A DNA stretch of 64,000 nucleotides from Sphingopyxis jiangsuensis (lineage in GTDB: Bacteria; Pseudomonadota; Alphaproteobacteria; Sphingomonadales; Sphingomonadaceae): assembly GCF_016734905.1 (NCBI RefSeq), contig NZ_JAERPO010000001.1:1054001-1118000 (forward strand), written 5' to 3'. The position numbers were made by a program, and so were the translations under genes. The notes under the pieces are model-generated. The model saw only the letters and a list, made by a program, of their open reading frames with translations, had not been told where the DNA came from and ran no database searches. Positions 56,306 through 64,000 of the stretch are shown here, piece by piece (position 1 is the first letter of the stretch; every line of letters starts with the position of its first letter).

Positions 56306-56911
56306 ATGACAATCTATTGCGACGAATCGGGCGGGTTCAACGCGGGGGCCATGACCTTTGCCGCCGTAATGCTGACCCCCGAGACGGCCGCGGCGATCCA
56401 CGAACGCTTTCGCGCGGTGACCGGGCTGCGCGGCGAGCTCAAGGGCAGCCGGATCAGCCTCACCGAACGCGCCTATCTGCTCGAACTCTTCGACCGCGCA
56501 GGTGGCCGCGCATGGGTCGCAGTGGCGCGGCGCAGCGAACTCGAAGCGGAAAGCGGCGGCGCGCCGCCAACCGATCTTGCGATCTATGCCGCGCTGCTCG
56601 ACCTCGCGATCGCAAGCTGGCTCCCCGAGACCGGCGGTGTCTGCACCGACGTCGTGATCGACGACGGGCGCTACGACCCGGCGATCCTCGAACGCGTGCG
56701 CGCGACGATCCAGAAAGGGCTTGCGGGATGGGGCAAGGCCTCGCTTGCCGACAGCCGCCGGTCCGAAGGCGTGCAGATCGCCGACGTCATCGCCAACAGC
56801 CTGTTCAATATCGAGGCCGGTTCGCCACGCGCCGCACGGATGGCAACGATCGTCGCGCCGTTGCTGGCGTCGAACACCATTCGGATCGCGCGACTGGCGC
56901 ATCTCGTCTGA
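56306..56911 (+). CDS. DUF3800 domain protein
   Basis: A 201-residue protein beginning with the DUF3800 signature Tyr-Cys-Asp-Glu-Ser-Gly. Conserved points follow: Lys in GELKGSR near 46, DVVIDDGRYD near 115-124, and SEGVQIADVIANSLFN near 152-167, the family's C-terminal Asp motif. The spacing of acidic residues suggests a metal-dependent RNase H-like nuclease fold, which is my inference; the family has no settled function. Homologues often occur in mobile or defence regions, but here it is beside ftsH and rpoZ. It may be co-transcribed with the small secreted protein upstream. Confidence 0.78.
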   Translation: MTIYCDESGGFNAGAMTFAAVMLTPETAAAIHERFRAVTGLRGELKGSRISLTERAYLLELFDRAGGRAWVAVARRSELEAESGGAPPTDLAIYAALLDLAIASWLPETGGVCTDVVIDDGRYDPAILERVRATIQKGLAGWGKASLADSRRSEGVQIADVIANSLFNIEAGSPRAARMATIVAPLLASNTIRIARLAHLV

Positions 56912-56919
56912 AGCAAGAA

Positions 56920-56941
56920 GGGCCGCGGTTTCCCGCGGCCC
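56920..56941 (-). terminator. intrinsic terminator of rpoZ
   Basis: GGGCCGCGG (56920-56928) and CCGCGGCCC (56933-56941) form a perfect nine-base stem with a TTTC loop. Read on the minus strand, it lies about 30 bases after the rpoZ stop and is followed by TTCTTGCTT. It could also stop the convergent DUF3800 transcript. Confidence 0.75.
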
Positions 56942-56970
56942 CCTTGGCGATTGTTGCTCGGCTTCGACGA

Positions 56971-57315
56971 TCAGTCGAAATCGCCCCCGCCGCCCGCGGG
57001 GCTGCGCGGCGGAGCCGCCGCGGTCAGGCGGAGCGCCTCGGCCGAACGCGAGATCGAGCTGATTTCGTCGGGAGTATCGTCATCGTCGACGACCACCTTC
57101 TGCATCGACCCGACGAGCGTGTCCTGAAGTTCGGCAGGACGAATCGTCTGCTCGGCGATTTCGCGCAGCGCGACGACCGGATTCTTGTCGCGGTCGCGGT
57201 CGACCGTCAGTTCCGAACCACCCGAGATTTCGCGGGCGCGGTGCGCCGACAGCAGAACCAGGTCAAAACGGTTGGGAACCTTGTCGACACAATCTTCGAC
57301 GGTAACGCGGGCCAT
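56971..57315 (-). CDS. rpoZ: RNA polymerase omega subunit
   Basis: A 114-residue omega subunit that helps beta-prime folding and core assembly. The N-terminus Met-Ala-Arg-Val-Thr-Val-Glu-Asp-Cys and the [16 protein letters not shown] block (15-30) are diagnostic, as is [12 protein letters not shown] (44-55). The acidic Asp cluster at 76-79 and the Pro/Gly-rich tail are normal for alphaproteobacteria. AAGGAATT precedes the ATG at 57315. A strong hairpin terminator follows. In many relatives spoT/rel is next to rpoZ; it is not here. Confidence 0.94.
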   Translation of the reverse strand: MARVTVEDCVDKVPNRFDLVLLSAHRAREISGGSELTVDRDRDKNPVVALREIAEQTIRPAELQDTLVGSMQKVVVDDDDTPDEISSISRSAEALRLTAAAPPRSPAGGGGDFD

Positions 57316-57447
57316 GATAATTCCTTGGATTGAGGAGAGGCTAGCCAGAGGCGTGGCGGCAAGCGCTGCGCGCTAGCAGGGAGGGGCGCCAATGTCAATC
57401 GAACCCCCGGCTTGCGGCAGGCGGCGCGCGCAGCCTATGAGCAGCGC

Positions 57448-58641
57448 ATGACCGACCCCCTCCGCCCCGCCAGCGAGACCGAGGTGATAAGCGCAAAGGT
57501 GGCAGGGCACGACCTCGAGGTCATCGTCGACGGCGATGTGCGGCGCGAACGCCTGCTCGCGATGCTGGCGGGCGCGACGCGCAGCATCGCCATCATCATG
57601 TATATTTTCGAGGCCGACGGCGCAGGCACGCGCGTTCTGGACGCGCTCGTTGCCGCCGCCCGGCGCGGTGTGCGCGTGCGGATGATCATCGACAGCTTCG
57701 GCTCCGCCGACCTGTCGGACCATGTTTTTGCGCCGCTGCGCGAAGCGGGGGGAAGCGTGACCTTCTTTTCGCGCCGCTGGCGCTCAAGCTATCTGGTCCG
57801 CAATCACCAGAAGCTCATACTCGTCGACGAAGAGGTCGCACTCACGGGCGGCTTCAATATCGCCGATGCCTATCTGTCGGAGCATGACAGCCGGTGCTGG
57901 TTCGATCTCGGCCTTTCGGTTCGTGGACCGGCGGTGGCGCGGATTGCACGGTGGTTCGACGCGGTCCACGACTATACGGTGAACCATGACGGCAAGTTGC
58001 TGATGCTCCGGCGCATAATCCGCGAATGGCCCGTCGACGATACGCCGGTCGAGTGGCTCGTCGGCGGCCCGACGCAGCGGCTGTCGCCCTGGGCGCGGGC
58101 GGTGCGCCGCGACCTCGACGCCGCGCGTACGGTCGACATGGTGATGGCCTATTTCTCGCCGGGGCAAGGCATGCTCCGCCGGCTCGGCCGCGTCGCGGCG
58201 CGCGGGCGTGCGCGCTTCGTCATGGCGGGCAAGTCCGACAATGCGGCGACGATCGGCGCCTCGCGCCTGCTCTACGGCTATTTGCTCCGCAAGCGCGCCG
58301 AAGTGTGGGAATATCGGCCATGCCGCCTGCATATGAAGCTGATCGTCATCGACGATGTCGTCTATATCGGGACCGCCAATTTCGACGTCCGCAGCCTGTT
58401 CGTCAATGTCGAGGCGATGTTGCGCATCGCCGACGCCGGTTTCGCCGCAACGATGCGCGATTTCGTCGCGCGGATGCAGCCCGAATCGCGCGTCGTGACG
58501 CGCGAAGGCCATAAGGCGAGCGCTTCGTGGCTCACCCGGCTGCGCTGGACGCTTGCATGGTTCGTTGTCGGCGCGGTCGATTATACCGTGTCGCGGCGGC
58601 TCAACTTCGGGCTCGCTGAACCCGACCTCGATGTCGAGTGA
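57448..58641 (+). CDS. phospholipase D family / cardiolipin synthase-like enzyme
   Basis: A 397-residue protein with two HKD motifs: His120-x-Lys122-x4-Asp127 (in RNHQKLILVDEE) and His295-x-Lys297-x4-Asp302 (in RLHMKLIVIDDV), each followed by a Gly-(Gly/Thr)-x-Asn segment. These build one active site for phosphatidyl transfer, most often cardiolipin synthesis from phosphatidylglycerol. No N-terminal membrane segments precede the catalytic part, as in the ClsB/ClsC branch; a hydrophobic stretch near 365-385 could be a membrane contact. The ATG at 57448 is preferred to a TTG 36 bases upstream. Confidence 0.85.
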   Translation: MTDPLRPASETEVISAKVAGHDLEVIVDGDVRRERLLAMLAGATRSIAIIMYIFEADGAGTRVLDALVAAARRGVRVRMIIDSFGSADLSDHVFAPLREAGGSVTFFSRRWRSSYLVRNHQKLILVDEEVALTGGFNIADAYLSEHDSRCWFDLGLSVRGPAVARIARWFDAVHDYTVNHDGKLLMLRRIIREWPVDDTPVEWLVGGPTQRLSPWARAVRRDLDAARTVDMVMAYFSPGQGMLRRLGRVAARGRARFVMAGKSDNAATIGASRLLYGYLLRKRAEVWEYRPCRLHMKLIVIDDVVYIGTANFDVRSLFVNVEAMLRIADAGFAATMRDFVARMQPESRVVTREGHKASASWLTRLRWTLAWFVVGAVDYTVSRRLNFGLAEPDLDVE

Positions 58642-58644
58642 ATC

Positions 58645-59283
58645 CTAGTCTTTCCAGCCCCAAAAGAGGTAGCAGGGCGGCACATTGACCCATTCGAACG
58701 CGTTGTCGATGCGCTCGAAATGGCGCGCGAGATAATCGCGCGCGCGGGCACGAAATTGATAGACGAGGAAAGCGCCGCCGGGACGCAGCACGCGGTGCGT
58801 CGCTGCGGCGATCGCAGGACCGACACCCGCGGGAAGCGTCGAAAAGGGCAGGCCCGAGACGACATAATCGGCATGATCGAACCCGTGCGCCGCGATGATC
58901 GCCTCGACATCGGCCGCCGACCCGTTGACCGCGATGAAGCGGCTGTCGCGGATATCCTTGCGCAGATAGTCGATGAAATCCTCGTTGGTATCGATCGCGA
59001 TCAGCGTCGCGTCGCCCGGCAGATGCTCGAGGATCGGGCGGCAGAAAGTGCCGACGCCCGGGCCATATTCTACGAAGAGCTTCGTCCGTTTCCAGTCGAC
59101 GGGGCGCAGCATGTGGCGGATCAGGGTCGGGGACGAAGGCACGATCGAGCCGACCATCACCGGATGCTTGATAAAGCCTTTCACGAACATGCCCCACGGT
59201 CCGAAAAACCGTCTGAGCCGCTCGCGCATCCGGCGGGACAGCGCGACTTTCGATGCTTGGGCCTGCGCCCGCGGATTGGTCAT
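58645..59283 (-). CDS. SAM-dependent methyltransferase, phospholipid N-methyltransferase-like
   Basis: A 212-residue protein with SAM motif EYGPGVGTF (72-80), the acidic loop IAIDTNEDFIDYL (near 93-105) and YVVSGLPFSTLP (near 137-148). This last pattern is shared by the rRNA-dimethylase-like fold and PmtA-type phosphatidylethanolamine methyltransferases. An amphipathic basic N-terminus (10-40) fits membrane binding. It is tail-to-tail with the phospholipase D-like gene, three bases apart, so both may work on membrane lipids. The start at 59283 excludes an upstream Arg-rich extension. Confidence 0.78.
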   Translation of the reverse strand: MTNPRAQAQASKVALSRRMRERLRRFFGPWGMFVKGFIKHPVMVGSIVPSSPTLIRHMLRPVDWKRTKLFVEYGPGVGTFCRPILEHLPGDATLIAIDTNEDFIDYLRKDIRDSRFIAVNGSAADVEAIIAAHGFDHADYVVSGLPFSTLPAGVGPAIAAATHRVLRPGGAFLVYQFRARARDYLARHFERIDNAFEWVNVPPCYLFWGWKD

Positions 59284-59424
59284 GATGGCTTTCGCGTTGT
59301 TGGCGTTCCCAAAAGCGTGGCAAATGCGGCGGGCAAGCGCAAGGAAAGAGTCACGTTTCGCGGTGGACAGACGGGCGCGCCGTTGTAGGGAGGGCGCGCG
59401 GCGCACGAAGAGGAGGAGCGCGAC

Positions 59425-60747
59425 ATGGCGACATTATCGCGCGCGATCCCTGCCGACCGCATGGCGGTGCTGTTCGCGATCATGCTGGTCGCGGCGGCAG
59501 GCAATACCGCGATGCAATCGATCCTCCCCGCGATCGGCGCCAAGCTCCATATCCCCGATGTCTGGGTCAGCCTCGCCTTCAGCTGGTCGGCGCTGCTCTG
59601 GGTGCTGACCGCCCCGCATTGGGCGCGCCAGTCGGACAAGCGCGGACGCAAGGCACTGATGGCGCTCGGCATCACCGGATTTCTCTCGTCGATGGCACTG
59701 TGCGGGCTGATCCTGTGGGCCGGGCTGTCGGGCTGGCTCGCCGCGGGGGCGACCTTCCTTCTCTTCGCGCTGTTCCGCAGCCTGTACGGCGCGCTCGGCT
59801 CGGCCGCCCCGCCGGCGGTGCAGGCCTATGTCGCGGCGCGCACCGATCCCGAGGAGCGCACGCAGGCGCTGTCGCTCGTCTCCTCCTCCTTCGGGCTCGG
59901 CACCGTGATTGGTCCTGCGGTTGCGCCCTTCTTCATCCTGCCCTTTGTCGGCCTGTCGGGGCCGCTGCTCGTCTTCGCGCTGATCGGGATTTTCGTGCTC
60001 GTGATGCTGCGCTGGCGGCTTCCGAGCGATACGCCGCGCTTCGCCGCGCGCGGGGCAATCGCGCCCTACCCCACCGCGGGCCTTTCGGACACGTCACGCA
60101 GCGACGACGAGGAAGGCGAGGAAGCCGAGGGCGCCGACCCCCAGCCGCCGCTCCGCTGGTCGGACCGCCGCCCACGGCCGTGGCTCGTTGCCGGACTGCT
60201 CGGCGGACAGGCACAGGCGATGATGCTCGGCGTCATCGGCTTCCTGATCCTCGACCGGCTCGCGCTGCGCAGCGACCCCGACGAAGGCGCGGCGATGACC
60301 GGCATCGTGATGATGGCGGGTGCCTTTGCGACCTTGCTCGCGCAATGGGGGCTCATCCCGCTGCTCAAGCTGACGCCGCGCACCGCGGTGCTCGTCGGCG
60401 CGGCGCTCGGCGCGGCCGGGACGCTGATGACGGGGCTTGCCGAGGGGCTGCACGCGATCATCATCGGCTTTGCGCTCGCCTCGCTCGGTTTCGGCCTCTT
60501 CCGCCCGGGCTTTACCGCGGGCGCGTCGCTCGCGGTACCGCGCCGCGACCAGGGCGCGGTCGCGGGCATGACCGCGTCGATCAACGGGTCGGCCTATATC
60601 GTCTCGCCGGCGATCGGCGTGCTGCTCTACAATTGGCACGCGATGGTCGCATACGGACTGATGGCCGGATTCTGCGCGATCCTCGTGCTGTGGGGGTGGT
60701 CGGCGCTGCGCACCGACGCACCCGCGCCCGCGGAGACGCCGCGCTAG
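59425..60747 (+). CDS. MFS transporter
   Basis: A 440-residue major facilitator with twelve predicted membrane segments. The loop-2/3 motif appears as HWARQSDKRGRKALMALG near 65-82. The central loop between segments 6 and 7 (about 208-250) is long, acidic and Pro-rich (DDEEGEEAEG). It resembles TCR/Tet-like efflux pumps, so drug or metabolite export is likely but the substrate is unknown. AGGAGGAG precedes the ATG. The stop shares the CTAG at 60744-60747 with the convergent AAA ATPase gene. Confidence 0.87.
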   Translation: MATLSRAIPADRMAVLFAIMLVAAAGNTAMQSILPAIGAKLHIPDVWVSLAFSWSALLWVLTAPHWARQSDKRGRKALMALGITGFLSSMALCGLILWAGLSGWLAAGATFLLFALFRSLYGALGSAAPPAVQAYVAARTDPEERTQALSLVSSSFGLGTVIGPAVAPFFILPFVGLSGPLLVFALIGIFVLVMLRWRLPSDTPRFAARGAIAPYPTAGLSDTSRSDDEEGEEAEGADPQPPLRWSDRRPRPWLVAGLLGGQAQAMMLGVIGFLILDRLALRSDPDEGAAMTGIVMMAGAFATLLAQWGLIPLLKLTPRTAVLVGAALGAAGTLMTGLAEGLHAIIIGFALASLGFGLFRPGFTAGASLAVPRRDQGAVAGMTASINGSAYIVSPAIGVLLYNWHAMVAYGLMAGFCAILVLWGWSALRTDAPAPAETPR

Positions 60748-63068
60748 GCCTTCGGATCCTCGCCATGTTTTGAATCGCGCACGGGCTTGAGCATCCCGGG
60801 CGCGAAGAAACCGATCGGATCGACGCTCATGGCATTCTGCTTGATCTCGCCCTGGATTTTTTCATAGTCGCGCTCCATCGCCTCGGTCACCGAGGCGCGC
60901 GTGTCCTTCATCGCCGCGTCGAAGTCGTCCATCGTCACGAGGTCGCTGTCGAGCGACCGCTTGAGCGCGGCAAGCCCGGCCCTGCGCACCAGATCCTCGA
61001 GGTCGGCGCCGGTGAAGCGGTCGGCGCGCTTCGCGAGCGCGTCGAGGTCGACATTTTCGGCGAGCGGCATCCGTTTCGTATGGATCTCGAGGATGCGCCT
61101 GCGCCCTTCGGCATCGGGGACCGACACATAGATGAGCTCGTCGAGCCGCCCCGGACGCAGCAGCGCCGGATCGATGAGATTCGGGCGATTGGTCGCGCCG
61201 ATGACGACGACCGACTGCATCTCCTCGATCCCGTCCATCTCGGCGAGGATCGTGTTGACGACGCGCTCCGTGACCTGCGGCTCGCCCGACGTGCCGCTGC
61301 CGCGCGCGGGGACGAGGCTGTCGAGTTCGTCGATGAACACAATCGTCGGCGCGACGGCGCGCGCACGCGCGAACAGCCGCGCGATCTGCTGCTCGCTCTC
61401 GCCATACCATTTCGACAAGAGGTCCGACGATTTGATCGCGATGAAATTGGCATCGGATTCGCGCGCCGCCGCCTTGGCGAGCAAGGTCTTGCCCGTTCCC
61501 GGCGGACCATAGAGCAGGAAGCCCTTGGCGGGACGGATACCCAGTCTCCGGAAGGCCTCGGGATTTTTGAGCGGCAGCTCGATTCCCTCGATCAGCTTCT
61601 CGCGCGCCGCATCGAGCCCGCCGATGTCGCTCCACCGCGTCTTGGGCGCCTGCACCATCACCTCGCGCATCGCCGACGGCTGGACACGCTTCAAAGCCCC
61701 CAGAAAATCGTCGCGCGTGACGCGTACCTCGTCGAGCACCTCGGGCGGAATCGTGCCTTCCTCGAGGTTGATCTTCGGCATGATGCGGCGCACCGCCTCA
61801 ATCGCCGCCTCGCGCGTCAGCGCCGCCATATCGGCGCCGACAAAGCCGAAGGTCGTACGGGAGAGCTCGGCGAGGTCGACATCGTCGGCGAGAGGCATGC
61901 CGCGCGTGTGGATGCCCAATATCTCGCGCCGCCCGCTCTCGTCGGGAACGCCGATGACGATCTCGCGGTCAAAGCGGCCCGGACGCCGCAACGCCTCGTC
62001 GACCGCATCGGGACGGTTTGTGGCCGCAATAACAACCAGATTGGTTCGCGGCTCGAGTCCGTCCATCAACGTGAGGAGCTGCGCGACAAGGCGCTTCTCG
62101 GCCTCGCCCGTCACCTGCCCGCGCTTCGGCGCGATCGAATCAATCTCGTCGATGAAGAGGATCGAGGGCGCGGCCTTCGCCGCCGCCTCGAAAATGTCGC
62201 GCAGCCGCTTCTCGGACTCGCCATAGGCGCTGCCCATGATCTCCGGCCCGTTGATCAGGAAGAATTGCGCTTCGCTCTCGTTCGCGACGGCGCGCGCGAG
62301 GCGCGTCTTGCCCGTTCCCGGCGGGCCGTGGAGCAGCACGCCGCGCGGCGGGTCGACGCCGAGGCGGCGGAACAACTCGGGATAGCGCAGCGGCAACTCA
62401 ACCATCTCGCGCAGCTGGTCGATCGTCTCGCCAAGCCCGCCAAGATCGTCATAGGTGACGTCGGTGCGCCGCGCATCGTGCGGTTCCTGATATTCGGCGA
62501 GCAGTTCGACTTCGGTATTCTCGTCGATGAAGACGACGCCCTTCGGCACGGCCGAGACGACGATCAGACGCACCTCGGCAAGCGCGTAGGCTGGCGCGTT
62601 GAGCATCTGGCGGAGCTGCGGCGGCATGTCGCCCGCGGGAAGCCGCTGCTGCCCCGCCGTCGCTACCGTATCGCCCGCGACGAGCGGCCGCCCGAAAAAG
62701 CTGCGCTTGAGCGCGAGCGCCGACCCCTGGAGGCGGAGATTCTCCTGCGCTGGGGCAAAGACGACGCGCGTCGCGGGGCGCGTTTCGACGCGGCTCAGCG
62801 TCACCATATCGCCCGCGCCCGCGCCCGCATTGGCCCGCTGGAGTCCGTCGAGGCGGACGACCTCGAGACCTTCGTCTTCGCTATAGGGCGCAACGACGCG
62901 CGAGGCGGTCTGCCGCTTGCCGCTGATCTGGATGACGTCACCTTCGGTAACGCCGAGTTCGGCCATCGCCGAGCGTGGAATGCGCGCGATGCCGCCGCCG
63001 CTTTCCTCGGCGCGCGCATTCGCGACCTGCAGTTTGACGGTCTTCTCTTTTGCCGCTGCTTCGGCCAC
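60744..63068 (-). CDS. CDC48/VCP-family AAA ATPase
   Basis: A 774-residue two-ring AAA ATPase. The N-domain (about 1-190) begins with a double-psi-barrel-like part (ARIPRSAMAELGVTEGDVI, 28-46). D1 has Walker A GPPGTGKT at 248-255 and Walker B ILFIDEID at 303-310. D2 has GPPGTGKT at 521-528 and IVFIDELD at 576-583. It closely follows archaeal/eukaryotic CDC48 order, so it should use ATP to unfold or pull apart protein complexes. The start is GTG with AGGAG seven bases upstream. Partner proteases or adaptors are not evident nearby. It is divergent from a LysR gene. Confidence 0.93.
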   Translation of the reverse strand: MAEAAAKEKTVKLQVANARAEESGGGIARIPRSAMAELGVTEGDVIQISGKRQTASRVVAPYSEDEGLEVVRLDGLQRANAGAGAGDMVTLSRVETRPATRVVFAPAQENLRLQGSALALKRSFFGRPLVAGDTVATAGQQRLPAGDMPPQLRQMLNAPAYALAEVRLIVVSAVPKGVVFIDENTEVELLAEYQEPHDARRTDVTYDDLGGLGETIDQLREMVELPLRYPELFRRLGVDPPRGVLLHGPPGTGKTRLARAVANESEAQFFLINGPEIMGSAYGESEKRLRDIFEAAAKAAPSILFIDEIDSIAPKRGQVTGEAEKRLVAQLLTLMDGLEPRTNLVVIAATNRPDAVDEALRRPGRFDREIVIGVPDESGRREILGIHTRGMPLADDVDLAELSRTTFGFVGADMAALTREAAIEAVRRIMPKINLEEGTIPPEVLDEVRVTRDDFLGALKRVQPSAMREVMVQAPKTRWSDIGGLDAAREKLIEGIELPLKNPEAFRRLGIRPAKGFLLYGPPGTGKTLLAKAAARESDANFIAIKSSDLLSKWYGESEQQIARLFARARAVAPTIVFIDELDSLVPARGSGTSGEPQVTERVVNTILAEMDGIEEMQSVVVIGATNRPNLIDPALLRPGRLDELIYVSVPDAEGRRRILEIHTKRMPLAENVDLDALAKRADRFTGADLEDLVRRAGLAALKRSLDSDLVTMDDFDAAMKDTRASVTEAMERDYEKIQGEIKQNAMSVDPIGFFAPGMLKPVRDSKHGEDPKA

Positions 63069-63216
63069 GCCGTTTCTCCTGCAAAATGGTCAGAATGCGG
63101 AAGATAGGAAGCGGGTTCCCGAAATGCGACCCCGCACCAAGCGCCAATTTATGCCGCAGTGCACAATAATTCTGGCTTGTCACCGCGCCCCATGTCATCA
63201 TTAGGCAGAGATACTT

Positions 63217-64000
63217 ATGCCACGCCTTCCTCCCCTGAGCAGCATGGAGGCCTTCCTCGAGGTCGCCCGCCACGGCACGGTGAAAGCTGCCGCGAGCGAG
63301 CTCGGCCTGTCGATGCCCGCACTGTCGCGCCGCATCCAGACGCTCGAACATGCCGTCGGCCGGCCGCTGTTCAACCGCCATCATCACGGGCTCAAGCTGA
63401 CCGAGACCGGGCGCGAGTTGCAGGATCAGCTGTCGCCGATCCTCGACGAATTGCGCGCCGCGATCGCCCGCGTCGGCAGCCCTGACGCGTCGCTGCGCCT
63501 GCACCTCAACGTGCTGCCGCTGTTCGCGCAGCAGCGGCTCTTCCCGCGCCTGCCCGAACTAAGGCGCGAGCATCCCGAGCTACATATCGATATCGACACC
63601 ATGTCGCACGCCGAGGCGCGCCTCGGCGACGGCATCGACGTCGCCATCGCGCTCGCGCGTTCGATCGACCCCGCGCTCTATGCCGCGCGGCTCGACCAGG
63701 ACAAGGTGTTCCCTATCGCCTCCAGAACGCTGACCGACGGCGACCGGGTGATCGCGGTTCCCGAACAATTGCAGCGATTGACCATCCTGCTCCACCGCGA
63801 AATGCCCGAAACCTTCAGCGAGTGGAAAAAGGCGATCGGCATGCCCTATCTCGAGCCTGCCGGAATCGACTTCTTCGATTCGGGGCCGCTGATGCTCGAA
63901 GCCGCAGCGCAGGGGATCGGGGTCGCCTTCATGCACGGCCACCACTTCGACGACGCGCACGACCCGCGCCTCGTCCGCCTGTTCGATTTCGACGTCGACA
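63217..64000 (+). CDS. LysR-family transcriptional regulator, 3' end missing
   Basis: The first 261 residues are present and the gene leaves the window at the right edge. The N-terminal winged helix (about 5-65) has AFLEVARHGTVKAAASELGLSMPALSRRIQTLE and LFNRHHHGLKLTETG, typical of the GcvA-like LysR subgroup. The effector-binding domain begins near residue 90. A possible binding site, TTAT-N13-ATAA at 63149-63169, lies in the 148-base divergent gap with the CDC48-like gene. Whether it regulates that gene is unknown. Confidence 0.88.
   Translation, partial: MPRLPPLSSMEAFLEVARHGTVKAAASELGLSMPALSRRIQTLEHAVGRPLFNRHHHGLKLTETGRELQDQLSPILDELRAAIARVGSPDASLRLHLNVLPLFAQQRLFPRLPELRREHPELHIDIDTMSHAEARLGDGIDVAIALARSIDPALYAARLDQDKVFPIASRTLTDGDRVIAVPEQLQRLTILLHREMPETFSEWKKAIGMPYLEPAGIDFFDSGPLMLEAAAQGIGVAFMHGHHFDDAHDPRLVRLFDFDVD

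Noticed and set aside
55894-56911. Toxin-immunity or defence island beside ftsH
   Set aside because: Only a faint likeness of the small protein to Rap1a/Tai and the unsettled DUF3800 family support it; the flanks are core genes without mobile elements.
61080-63107. A 675-codon plus-strand frame opposite the CDC48-like gene
   Set aside because: Shadow of a gene with two complete AAA modules.

Overview
The window looks like chromosomal DNA of a sphingomonad-type alphaproteobacterium (Sphingomonadales; Sphingopyxis is my guess at genus). Coding regions are GC-rich, genes are tightly packed with ATGA or TGATG overlaps, and it carries TamA/TamB, the hslV-hslU pair, and a rodZ, cpoB, tilS, ftsH order. 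The genus call is inference. I saw no rRNA, tRNA, insertion sequence, prophage or CRISPR array.

Left part (1-14843): a cut-off secreted-protein start, a NUDIX hydrolase, a DUF4126 membrane protein, a ferredoxin-reductase-type flavoprotein, and a tightly coupled tamA-tamB-lipoprotein set for outer membrane assembly. Then follow a UDP-glucose 6-dehydrogenase, SelO, and a divergent pair (acyl-CoA-dehydrogenase-like flavoprotein and HxlR regulator) whose intergenic region carries two copies of a TTCAG-N3-CTGAA palindrome.

Cobalamin block (14885-19693): a cobalamin riboswitch followed by btuB, btuF, btuC and btuD, all overlapping. This is a complete outer-membrane to cytoplasm vitamin B12 import operon. 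The leader shows two competing helices, one of which covers the btuB ribosome binding site.

Polysaccharide block (19972-48855): a large Wzx/Wzy-type exopolysaccharide locus in several opposing transcription units. It encodes sugar-nucleotide enzymes (CapD-type 4,6-dehydratase, TviB-type and WecC dehydrogenases, GlcA-type 4-epimerase, WecB 2-epimerase, phosphomannose isomerase). It also has an unusual short-chain dehydrogenase fused to the initiating phosphoglycosyl transferase, four glycosyltransferases, two methyltransferases, an asparagine-synthase-like amidotransferase, a flippase, an EpsG-type polymerase, a WaaL/Wzy-type protein, Wza and Wzc. The predicted product is acidic, rich in uronic acids, and possibly amidated and O-methylated. 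An AT-rich patch near 31.6-31.95 kb and an unassigned 0.8 kb gap at 20830-21625 suggest that parts were assembled by exchange.

Housekeeping block (48914-64000): HslVU protease, RodZ, CpoB, TilS, FtsH, a small secreted protein, a DUF3800 protein, the RNA polymerase omega subunit, a phospholipase D family enzyme, a phospholipid-methyltransferase-like protein, an MFS transporter, a two-ring CDC48/VCP-like AAA ATPase, and the start of a LysR regulator that runs off the right edge.

The most promising points for follow-up are the dehydrogenase/phosphoglycosyl-transferase fusion directly after the CapD dehydratase, the amidotransferase in a uronic-acid locus, the HxlR twin operators and the btuB leader switch.
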